Part shown: positions 8,044-18,500 of the stretch, in pieces | How positions within the stretch are numbered: the stretch's first letter is position 1 | Layout of the letters: every line of letters begins with the position of its first letter | NCBI GenBank assembly: GCA_964543475.1 | Contig: CAZIYJ010000006.1 | Coordinates: forward strand, 73,594 to 137,593 | DNA length: 64,000 bases | Direction of reading: 5' to 3' | Source of the DNA: JAYSYM01 sp964543475 | GTDB taxonomy: Bacteria; Bdellovibrionota; Bdellovibrionia; Bdellovibrionales; JAMPXM01 | Program-made: the position numbers and the translations under genes | The notes under the pieces: generated by a model | Seen by the model: only the letters and a program-made list of their open reading frames with translations | What the model was told of the DNA's origin: nothing | Databases searched by the model: none

Positions 8044-9348
8044 ATGAAGAACTATTTATCGTTAATTTTACTACTGGCGATGTTTGTGCCTCGCGCGGCG
8101 ATTGCGGCGTGTAGTTCTCCTGCAGGAGTGGCTGGGCAGTTTCAGTATTTTACTAATGAGTTGAATTTTTGCGATGGAACCGATTGGAAACCAACTTCGG
8201 CTTCTGATAGCGGGAACGCATGTACAGATCCGGGAAAAGTTAATTACGTTGCTAACCAGTTGCAGTTTTGCAAAGGCTCATCGAACACTTGGATTAATCT
8301 TGCTTCGTCCGACTCGGGAATTGCTTGTACGACTCCGGGTGCATTTCGTTATCGACTTGTCGGCGCTCGCAAGTACGGCGAATGGTGCGGAACTGGTAAC
8401 TGGAGAATTGCTGCATCGACGGTGAGTCCGTATTTAGCGGTTGCACATACGAGTTCACCATACGTAACGATCTATAATACTTCGGATTGGTCAAAGGTTG
8501 CTGATCCGGCTAGCGTACCTGCCGGGACTGCTAGGGCCGTAGCTTTTAGTGCGGATGGATCAAAAATGGCAGTCGCCCACTACACTTCCCCTAGGGTTAC
8601 TATTTACAACACAAGTGACTGGTCAAAGATTGCTGATCCAGCAACGGTACCCACTGGTAATGCTGAAGGTCTCGCATTTAGTCCTGATGGAACCAAACTT
8701 GCCGTGGCACACGCGACTTCGCCATATGTGACGATCTATAATACGAGTAACTGGACCAAAATTGCTGATCCGGCGACTTTGCCAGCTGGTAATGGTGAGG
8801 GAGTTGCCTTTAGCCCTGATAGTTCAAAGCTTGCTGTTGCCCATGCTACTTCTCCGTACATAACGATTTACAATACAAGTGATTGGTCAAAAGTTGCTGA
8901 TCCGGCGACTCTGCCTACGGGCACTGGAAATGGAGCTGGATTTAGTCCGGATGGATCAAAGTTAGCGGTGGCCCATGGTACATCACCCTATTTGACAATT
9001 TATAACACGAGTGACTGGTCGAAAATTGCAGACCCGGCGACAATACCTTCCGCCAATGCAAACAATGCCTCGTTTAGCCCTGACGGATCAAAGCTAGCGG
9101 TCGCATTCGCCTCATCACCCTATGTGATCATCTACAATACGAGTGATTGGTCGAAAATCGCTGACCCAGGTACTCTGCCTACTGGCACAGGTAGCGGAGT
9201 TTCATTTACTGCAGACAATTCAAAATTGGCTGTGTCACACATCACTTCACCTTATGTGACCATTTACAATACCAGTGACTGGTCCAAACTTGCGAATCCT
9301 GGAACAATACCTAGCGGCTTTTCATACGGAACCTCCTTCAGCCCCTAA
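8044..9348 (+). CDS. Secreted seven-repeat beta-propeller protein
   Basis: A 434-residue exported protein. After the signal peptide (LILLLAMFVPRAAIAA) come three small Cys/Trp repeats (pattern C-x-x-P-G...FC-x-G...W), then seven near-identical repeats of about 41 residues with cores SPYVTIYNTSDWSKIADP and AFSPDGSKLAVAH. This is a WD40/YVTN-like propeller. The C-terminus stops at FSP, and the strand it lacks (SPYLAVAH) is supplied just before repeat 1, so the ring can close with a strand from each end. The Cys/Trp repeats also occur in the neighbouring fibre. It lies between two inverted copies of the dispersed repeat, and copy B begins on the last base of its stop codon. Ligand unknown; a surface or binding role is inferred. 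Confidence 0.75.
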   Translation: MKNYLSLILLLAMFVPRAAIAACSSPAGVAGQFQYFTNELNFCDGTDWKPTSASDSGNACTDPGKVNYVANQLQFCKGSSNTWINLASSDSGIACTTPGAFRYRLVGARKYGEWCGTGNWRIAASTVSPYLAVAHTSSPYVTIYNTSDWSKVADPASVPAGTARAVAFSADGSKMAVAHYTSPRVTIYNTSDWSKIADPATVPTGNAEGLAFSPDGTKLAVAHATSPYVTIYNTSNWTKIADPATLPAGNGEGVAFSPDSSKLAVAHATSPYITIYNTSDWSKVADPATLPTGTGNGAGFSPDGSKLAVAHGTSPYLTIYNTSDWSKIADPATIPSANANNASFSPDGSKLAVAFASSPYVIIYNTSDWSKIADPGTLPTGTGSGVSFTADNSKLAVSHITSPYVTIYNTSDWSKLANPGTIPSGFSYGTSFSP

Positions 9349-9449
9349 GGTGCCATCTTCCTTTTTGTCGTCGCACGTGCTGTGCTAGCCCCTTCGGGCT
9401 TCGCGCAAAAATGCCGTCATGGCATTTTGGTGGCCCGCGCCGCATAAAA
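9348..9449 (+). repeat. Dispersed structured repeat, copy B (long form)
   Basis: A 102-base element: left end AGGTGCCATCTTCCTTTTT, a 65-base centre, right end GGCCCGCGCCGCATAAAA. The centre holds three potential hairpins: GCAC/GTGC, AGCCC/GGGCT with loop CTTC, and AAAATGCC/GGCATTTT with a five-base loop. It differs from copy C at seven positions, four of them in hairpin loops. Its first base is the last base of the propeller stop codon. Confidence 0.9.
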
Positions 9450-9523
9450 TGTTTCAGTACGATAAGGCGTCTCATTTTGAACCGTTAATTTTATCGTAAG
9501 TGATGAACTTTAGAATGCAGCCT

Positions 9524-9531
9524 GCCGATAA
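9524..9531 (+). promoter_or_regulatory. Sigma-28-like -10 element before the giant fibre gene
   Basis: GCCGATAA, an exact match to the FliA -10 consensus, followed by GTTTAAGTC; the propeller upstream region has GATAAGGTC after the same octamer. It would give a leader of about 35 bases. The -35 match is poor. An 8-base inverted repeat (TACGATAA at 9458-9465 and TTATCGTA at 9491-9498) lies upstream and could be an operator. Confidence 0.45.
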
Positions 9532-9572
9532 GTTTAAGTCAGTTAGAACGGATACTTAACCTTCGGAACGAG

Positions 9573-12500
9573 ATGAAACCAAAATTGTTTATACAGTTTT
9601 TGTTAACGTTAGTGGCGATTTTCGCTGCTGTTCCGTCGTTTGCTGCGACCGGTTTAACTTACCATGGTCGGATTCTTCTTCCTGGCGGAGCACCGCTAGA
9701 AGGCGCTAACGTTTTCTTTCACATTCAGGTTCGTTCGCCAGGCGTAGAGAATTGTTTGCTCTTTGACGAGCAACAAACTTTGAACATGACTGGCTCAAAA
9801 GGTTTATTCGTTTTAACAATCGGTGACGGAACACGAGCTGCGCCAGCAGTCGACGGCGGAAACCCAATTGATCGCATCTTCGCAAACAAAGGGACGATCA
9901 CTGGGGCGCCCAACTTAACTTGTAATATTGGCAACTCATATACGCCTGGCATTGCTGACGGCCGCAAACTTCAAGTTCAATTTAATGATGGAAGTGGTTG
10001 GCAAACTCTTCCGGCGCAAAACATCAACTATGTTCCGTTAGCAATCGAAGCAACTCAAATTAGCGGTTACAAAAAAGATCAGCTTCTTCGCGTAGCAGAT
10101 GGCACTGTTGCGACTGAACTATCAAATGCTAACTGGACAGAGCTTTGGGATTTAATCACAGGCGCTTCTACTGTTTATCAAAAAGCTGACGGTTCGAACT
10201 TTGCTCCGACAGCGGCGGTTGATTTCAACGGACAGAAGATTATTGATCTTGCTGATCCAACTTTGGCGCAAGATGCTGCGACAAAAAATTACTCTGACAC
10301 TAAAATTGGTGGCAAAGACATTGATGTAAGTACTGTGACTAACTTAGCTGGTAACGGTCAGGTTCTTGTGTGGGATCAAGCTCAGAATCGTTGGGAGACG
10401 GGTCTTCCGAACGACACAACCAAGCTTCCGCTTGCAGGTGGAACGATGACGGGCCCGATTAATTTGGGCGCTTATTCTGTTACAAATGTTGGTCACGTTG
10501 TGATTGCTGATCAGGGTACGATGTATCTTGGTAAGTTTAGTGCTGGGCAAGAAGCGGCACTTCTTTTAACTCCACTTAACAACACAACTGATCGCGGTCG
10601 CACTTGGTTTAACGTTGATACTGGCAAAATGCGCTACTGGGATGGTTTAGCTGCGCAAGATGTTGCGACGAAAGATTACGTTGATACGGCAGTCGCGGGT
10701 GCGACGGATGCCTCTAAGCTTCCGCTGGCTGGTGGAACGATGGGTGGCAATATCGTGATGGGTGGAAACTCGATCACAGGGCTTGCTGCACCAGCGGGTG
10801 CAAATGATGCTGTAAGAAAAGTTTATGCTGATAGCAATTTATTAGGTTTAGCACTTGCGGCACCAGGTGCCGGTGAAGTTTTAAAATCAGTTCGTTGGAA
10901 TGCTGCTGGCAACGCTTGGGAATATTTCACTCCATTTACGGCGGCTGATTTGACGGCAGGGAACATTACAACTGCTCTCGGTTACACTCCAGTCAATCGC
11001 GCTGGCGATACGATGACGGGTTTATTGCTTTTAAGTGCTGATCCATCAAATGCTGTTGGTGCAGCGACTAAACAATATGTTGATGCCGTTGCGACAGCAG
11101 CCGCAGGTGCGTATGTTCGCATCGATGGGACGACGTCGCTCACAGCTGATTGGGATTTAAACGGATTAACAGTTGGTGGTACAAGGCTCATCACAGGTCT
11201 TGATACTCCGGTTGCTGCAGATGGTGCTGCGAACAAAGCTTATGTTGATGCAAGAGAAGCAGCGGCAGTTGTTGCCGCAAATGCTTACACAGATACAGAA
11301 GTTGCAACAGCAGTTGCAGATGGTGAAACGTATGCAGATACAGTTTCTGCTGCGGCTCAAGCTGCTGCGCAAACATATGCAGACGGAAAATTAGTAACAA
11401 AAGACTTAGCTGTTCCGGCTGCTGCGCAAGACGGTCAATCGATTCGTTGGAACGATACTACTGGCGATTGGGAGTACTTCACTGCAAGTGTCAGCACAGG
11501 AACAGTTTCGACTGTTACTTCTGCGAACACTGACATTGCAATAACGAATAATACAACGACTCCAGAATTAACTTTAAATGTTGGTACGGGTAACAACCAG
11601 ATCGTGAAACTTAACGGTTCGGCTGAGCTGCCAGCAGTAAGTGGTGTTAACTTAACGGCACTTAATGCATCGAACATCGCTTCAGGCACAATTGCTGATG
11701 CTCGCTTGAGCGCAAACGTTGCTTTAACTTCATATGTTGATGCAAATATTTTAGGTCTTCCTCTTGCGGCACCAGCGGGTGGCCAAGTCGGTCAAGCGAT
11801 TCGTTGGAATGCAGCCGGCACGGCTTGGGAATATTTCACAGCAGGTACTGGTAACGGATCAGTAACAACTGTGACTTCTGCTAACGCAGATATCGGAATT
11901 ACAAACAACACGACGATTCCTGAGTTAACTCTTAATGTTGGTACTGGTAACAACCAGATCGTTAAGTTAAACGGTTCGGCAGAATTACCAGCAGTGAGTG
12001 GTATTAACTTAACAGCACTTAATGCTTCGAATATTGCTTCAGGTACTTTAGCAGATGCTCGTTTGTCAGCGAACGTAGCGATGACTTCGTATGTAGATAC
12101 TGCTGAAGCTGATGCTGTGACTGCAGCCAACGCATACTCTGATGGAAAATTAGTAAGTAAAGATCTAGCGGTTCCAGCTGTTGGTCAAGATGGTCAGTCG
12201 ATTCGTTGGAACAATACTTCTGGTGACTGGGAATATTTCACTGCGAGTGTGAGCACAGGAACAGTTTCAACTGTTACATCTGCTAACGGCGATGCGACGA
12301 TCACTAACAACACAACGACTCCTGAAATTACAATCAATACAGGTACTGGTAACAACCAGATCGTGAAGTTAAACGGTTCTGCAGAGTTACCTGCTGTAAG
12401 TGGTGTTAATTTAACTGCGCTTAATGCTTCGAATATCGCTTCAGGCACGATTGCTGATGCTCGCTTATCAGCGAACGTTGCTCTCACGTCTTACGTTGAT

Positions 12501-15500
12501 GCTGGCGATCTTCAATTAGTAACAAAAGATTTAGCGATTCCAGCAGTTGGCCAAGACGGTCAGTCAATCCGTTGGAACAATACTTCTGGTGACTGGGAGT
12601 ATTTCACAGCAGGCACTGGAAACGGAACGGTATCGACAGTTACATCTGCTAACGCTGACATCGGAATTACAAACAACACGACAATTCCTGAGTTAACACT
12701 AAATGTTGGTACGGGTAACAACCAGATCGTTAAATTAAACGGTTCTGCTGAATTGCCAGCGGTGAGTGGTGTTAATTTAACAGCACTTAATGCTTCGAAC
12801 ATTGCTTCGGGAACTTTAGCTGATGCTCGATTAAGTGCGAACGTTGCGATGACTTCATATGTAGACGGAAAGCTTGTAAGTAAAGATCTTGCTGTTCCTG
12901 CTGCTGGACAAGATGGACAGTCGATTCGTTGGAACAATACTTCTGGGGACTGGGAATACTTCACAGCAGGATCGGGTAGCGGAACGGTTTCTACTGTTAC
13001 ATCTGCTAACGGCGATGCGACGATCACTAACAACACAACTACTCCTGAAATTACAATCAACACAGGTACTGGCAACAACCAAATCGTAAAGTTAAACGGC
13101 TCGGCTGAGTTGCCAGCAGTAAGCGGTGTGAATTTAACTGCACTTAATGCTTCGAATATCGCTTCGGGCACAATTGCTGATGCTCGGCTAAGCGCAAACG
13201 TCGCATTAACTTCATATGTTGATGCGGGTGATTTGAGATTAGTAACTAAAGATTTAGCGATTCCGGCTGCTGGTCAAGATGGTCAGTCGATTCGTTGGAA
13301 CAATACGTCTGGTGATTGGGAATATTTCACAGCAGGTACTGGTAACGGAACAGTATCGACGGTTACGTCTGCTAACGCAGATATCGGAATTACAAACAAC
13401 ACGACTATTCCTGAGTTAACTCTTAATGTTGGTACCGGTAACAACCAAATCGTGAAGCTTAACGGTTCAGCTGAATTGCCAGCAGTGAGTGGTGTTAACT
13501 TAACTAACTTAAACGGATCTAACTTGGCATCTGGCACTGTGCCTGATGCTCGCTTAAGTGCAAACGTAGCGCTGACTTCTTATGTTGATACTGCTGAAGC
13601 TGACGCAGTGACTGCAGCGAATGCATACTCTGATTCAAAATTAGTAACTAAAGATCTAGCGGTTCCGGCTGCTGGACAAGATGGTCAGTCGATTCGTTGG
13701 AACAACACATCCGGTGATTGGGAATATTTCACCGCAGGCTCAGGAAGCGGAACAGTTTCGACTGTTACTTCAGCTAACGGTGATGCGACAATCACGAATA
13801 ATACGACTACTCCTGAAATCACAATCAATACAGGTACTGGTAACAACCAGATCGTGAAGCTTAACGGTTCTGGTGAATTGCCAGCTGTTAGCGGTGTTAA
13901 TCTAACTGCGCTTAATGCTTCGAACATCGCTTCGGGAACTTTAAATGATGCGCGCTTGAGTGCGAACGTCGCCATGACTTCATACGTAGATACTGCTGAA
14001 GCCGATGCGGTGACTGCGGCGAATGCTTACTCTGATGGAAAGCTAGTATCTAAAGATTTAGCGATCCCATTAGTTGGACAAGACGGTCAATCGATTCGTT
14101 GGAACAACACATCTGGCGATTGGGAATACTTCACAGCGGGAACTGGAAATGGCGACGCTTTAGTTGCGAATCCGCTCTCTCAGTTTGCTGCGACAACTTC
14201 CGCGCAGCTCGCAAGTGTGCTTAATGACGAAACGGGCACTGGCCTCGCAGTATTTGGAACGTCACCAACATTCACAACAAATCTTACTTCACCAATGATT
14301 ATCGGTGGAACGGGTGCTGCACAATCTCTCACGTACAAAACTACTTCAGGTGTCGGTGCGTCGGGTGCCGATCACATTTTCCAAGTTGGTAACAACGGTG
14401 CCACAGAAGCAATGAGAATTTTGAACAGCGGTTTAGTTGGTGTGGGGACCGCAGCGCCGATCACAACACTTGATGTCGCTGGCTCAGCGACAATCGGAAT
14501 CACATCTCCAGGCATCTCATTTACCACTTTAACCGCTCCGTTTGCTAGTGGTGATACAGTTGTTAACGTTGCATCTACTGCAAATTATCCGTCGAGTGGT
14601 TTGTTGCAAATCAGTTCAGAAGTTTTAGCTTACACTGGCAAGACGGGCACCACGTTCACGGGTTTAACTCGTGGTCTTTATACAACTACCATTCCGGCAT
14701 CTACTGCTGGTGGGCAGTCTGTGAAAGGTATCATTGCTAACTTTGCTCCAAACGCTACAACTCAGTATTCTGCAGCTATGTCTATCTACACCAATAATGC
14801 AGTAGTGATCGGGACGCAGGAAAGTTCTGCAACATTGGGTGGAAAATCTTTAACGGTGGGTTATAATTCTCGTGCAAGTGGATCTTACTCTTTTGCACAC
14901 GGTGACGGATCTCGAGCAGTCGGAATGAACAGTTTGGCTTCGGGCAGCTCGAACTTTGCGAACGGGCATTACTCTCAGGCCTTCGGAAATACTGTCACTG
15001 CAGACTCTTTTAATCAGGCGACCTTCGGCGCATTCAACATGCCTAAAGGTGGCGAAACTGCAGCTTCATGGATTACTACTGATCCACTTTTTGTAATTGG
15101 TAACGGAACAGGAAGTGGAGCGTCTCGCTCAACGGCGATGATGCTTTTAAAGAATGGCAACCTCGGTGTTGGTACAACGACTCCGACAGCGGCACTTCAT
15201 TTAAAAGCGGGAACAGCAGCTGCTGGAACAGCTCCTCTAAAATTGACTTCTGGAGTGAATTTAGGAACTCCTGAAGACGGCGCGATTGAATACGACGGAA
15301 CAAATTTATATTACACTGATAACACTAACACTCGTAGAACTCTTGGTACTTCTGGTGGAATTACTGCGTTAACTGGTGACGTAACTGCAGCTGGTCCGGG
15401 TTCTGCTACTGCAACGATTGCGAATAACGCGATCACGACTGTAAAAATCACCGACGCGAATGTGACCTACGGAAAAATTCAAAACGTTACCACCAATAAA

Positions 15501-18500
15501 CTTTTAGGTCGTGCAACAGCAGGCGCTGGAGTGATGGAAGAAATCACTTTAGGCACGGGGTTATCATTTACGGGCACAACACTTAATGCCTCGGGCAGTG
15601 GCGGTACTGTAACAGAAGTGACGTCGGCAAACGCCGATATAGGAATCACCAATACGACGACGACTCCGGAACTAACTTTAAATGTTGGTACTGGTAACAA
15701 CCAGATCGTGAAATTGAACGGCTCTGCAGAGCTGCCAGCAGTGAGCGGTGTTAACTTAACTGCATTAAATGCATCGAACATCGCCTCAGGCACTGTAGCT
15801 GACGCTCGATTGAGCGCTAACGTTGCGTTGAAATCTTATACTGACGCAAATATTTTAGGTCTACCTCTCGCGGCACCGGCTGCAGGACAAGTTGGACAAT
15901 CGATTCGTTGGAATGCTGGTAACACCGCGTGGGAGTATTACACTCCTACAACATCTATTGCTGCTGACTCACTTAACTTTACTGATTTTTCGGACACCTT
16001 ATCACTCGACGCTTCGACTTCAATCACGGCGCCAAGCGGACAAGCTTATGCACTTTCGGTCGTGAACGAAGGTACTGGAAACTCATTCTTTGTTGGCGAC
16101 GAAGCTGCTGATGCAACTCCGTTTATAATCGATAGTTCTGGTCTTGTGGGAATTGGCAATTCTTCGCCATTTGCAAGACTGACAATTACACCGGTTGAGG
16201 ATGTGTCACTTCCAAAAGAAGAATCGGCGATCTCTTTTACATCGGGTATTGATCAATCGGGTTTCACCAGCACAAGCTTGGGCTACTATCAAAATGGCGG
16301 TACGCCGGTATCGTATATTCAAGCAAGTTATAGTGGTTACAACGCGCCATTTGCGATTAACCCTTACGCGGGTCCAGTAGGCGTAGGTACTTTTTTACCG
16401 GCGACAAAGCTTGATGTAGCGGGCTCACTAAAAGTTGGTAACGGTGGAGAAACTTGCGGCGCAACATATGCCGGAGCCATTCGCTATAATGGCGGTAGTT
16501 TACAATATTGTAACGGTACGTCGTGGACTACCGTGGGTAGTGCGATTGCAGCTGACTCACTTAACTTTACTGACTTCTCTGATTCGTTAGCTCTCGATGC
16601 TTCTACTAATATCGAGGCGGATGGCGCTGAGGTTTTATCAATCACCAATGGCGGCACTGGAAATTCTTTCTTAGTTAATGATGCAACTGGTGGCGACGCA
16701 TCGCCATTTGTGATCGATGCGGAAGGTAAAGTAGGCATTGGAACAGCAGCACCTACTGACTACTTTGAGATTAGACCTCCAGCAGCTGCAGCAAGCACTA
16801 ATGGCAAAGGAATTTACATAAAAGGTCAGGACGGATCTGGTCCAGCAAATGCATCCGGTGGTGGAATTTATCTTAAGGCAGGTGTTGCCTTCGGTGGTTT
16901 CACTAACGGCAACTTCAACTTGGATTTCGGCGATAACAACACTGGAAGATTTGTTGTCGATAGAAATACCGTAAATACATACACGACAACTTCCGGAGTA
17001 GCATTTGGACCAACGTCTCCGATGCAAACTCTAACCAACAATCGCTTTAATGATGGAAACTCCATCCTTTATCAGTACAATATAAATAATTCGTCTCCTG
17101 TTTCACAATATGGTTACAACGGCGCAATCTCCGTTCCTGGCGCCGGAGCTGGATTGGCATTTGTTTGGGGGCAAGCAACGAGCAGCACCAGTTACGCTGA
17201 AACTATGCGTCTCGGTGGTGACGGAAAGTTATCAATTGGTACGTCAGCGGCAAACGAGTTGCTCACAGTTGAGGGTGTAACATCACTTCGTGCGGTGGCA
17301 GCACCAGCGGCTACAGCAAACTACGGTAAGATTTATGTTGATAGTGGCGACGCCAATAAACTTAAGTACATGAATCCCGCTGGTAGTATTGTTGATTTAT
17401 CAGCTGCAGGTACAGCGACAATTGCTGACGACACTCTTGATTTTGCAAAGTTAATAGATGCGATGACTCTTGATGCTACGACTTCGATTACTGCACCGAG
17501 CGGCCAAGCCTACGCGCTCAATATTGTGAATGAGGGTACCGGCAATTCATTGTTTGTCGGAGATCAGGCTGCAGATGCTACGCCATTCGTGATTGCTGCT
17601 GATGGTAGAGTAGGTATTGGTGTTCCTTCGCCAAGCTTCAATCTTGATGTGGCCGGAAGTGTCAATGCAACCGGAGCAATTAGAACGCTTTCAGGATTGG
17701 TGATCGCCGCTAACGCGGGAAGTGCGCCATATTCTCCGACTACTGTTCCTGCGATTGGTGGCGCTTTACAAATCGGTAACGATAACACATCAGATTTATC
17801 TGGTTCTCAAATCACAATGATCGCGCGAAACTCATCATCGAATTATCAGAATGGATATTTCGGTGTCGCTTCGACTGTTGGTGCGGGAGTCTACAGTCCT
17901 ACAATCTTTATCACGCAGCAAACTGGCGCGGCTACTTATGCTGAACGATTCAGAGTCGACCCTAACGGAAACGTTGGTATCGGCGCGCCGAGCTCAGCGA
18001 ACGAAAAACTGACTGTAGAAGGTGTGACTGCGCTTCGTTCTGTTGTGGCACCATCGTTAACAGCCAACTACGGTAAAATCTATGTTGATAGTGGTGATAG
18101 TAACAAACTTAAGTACATGAATCCTGCTGGAAGTATTGTTGATTTATCGGCTGCCGGTACAGCAACAATTGCTGACGACACTCTTGATTTCGCAAAGTTC
18201 GCAGACAGTATGACTCTTGATGCGTCGACTTCGATCACAGCGCCGAGCGGTCAAGCCTATTCAATGTTGATAAGCAATGAAGGCACAGGCAATTCATTCC
18301 GAGTGAACGATTCTAACGGAGATACAACTCCTTTTGTGATCGATGCAGCAGGAAACGTCGGAATCGGAAGTTCAACTCCTGCTGATCCTTTAGTTGTTCA
18401 GGCAGCAGCAGATGGAAAATTATTACACGTGCTCAATACAGGTACGACAGGAGATGCATATCCCGAAATGCGCTTATCTCATTACAAAGCTTACGCAGGA

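Noticed and set aside
11435..13975. A series of long open frames on the minus strand under the fibre repeats, with similar products
   Set aside because: They mirror the coding repeats of the plus strand, have the same period and no ribosome sites; they follow from the codon pattern of the fibre gene.
11391..14149. Regular repeats that could suggest a CRISPR array or satellite DNA
   Set aside because: The units are 360 bases or more, stay in one open frame and encode a fibre shaft; there are no short repeats with unique spacers and no cas genes.
14838..15017. A YadA-type trimeric autotransporter
   Set aside because: Head-like motifs are present, but the protein ends in an S74 chaperone and coiled coil, not in a membrane-anchoring beta-barrel.
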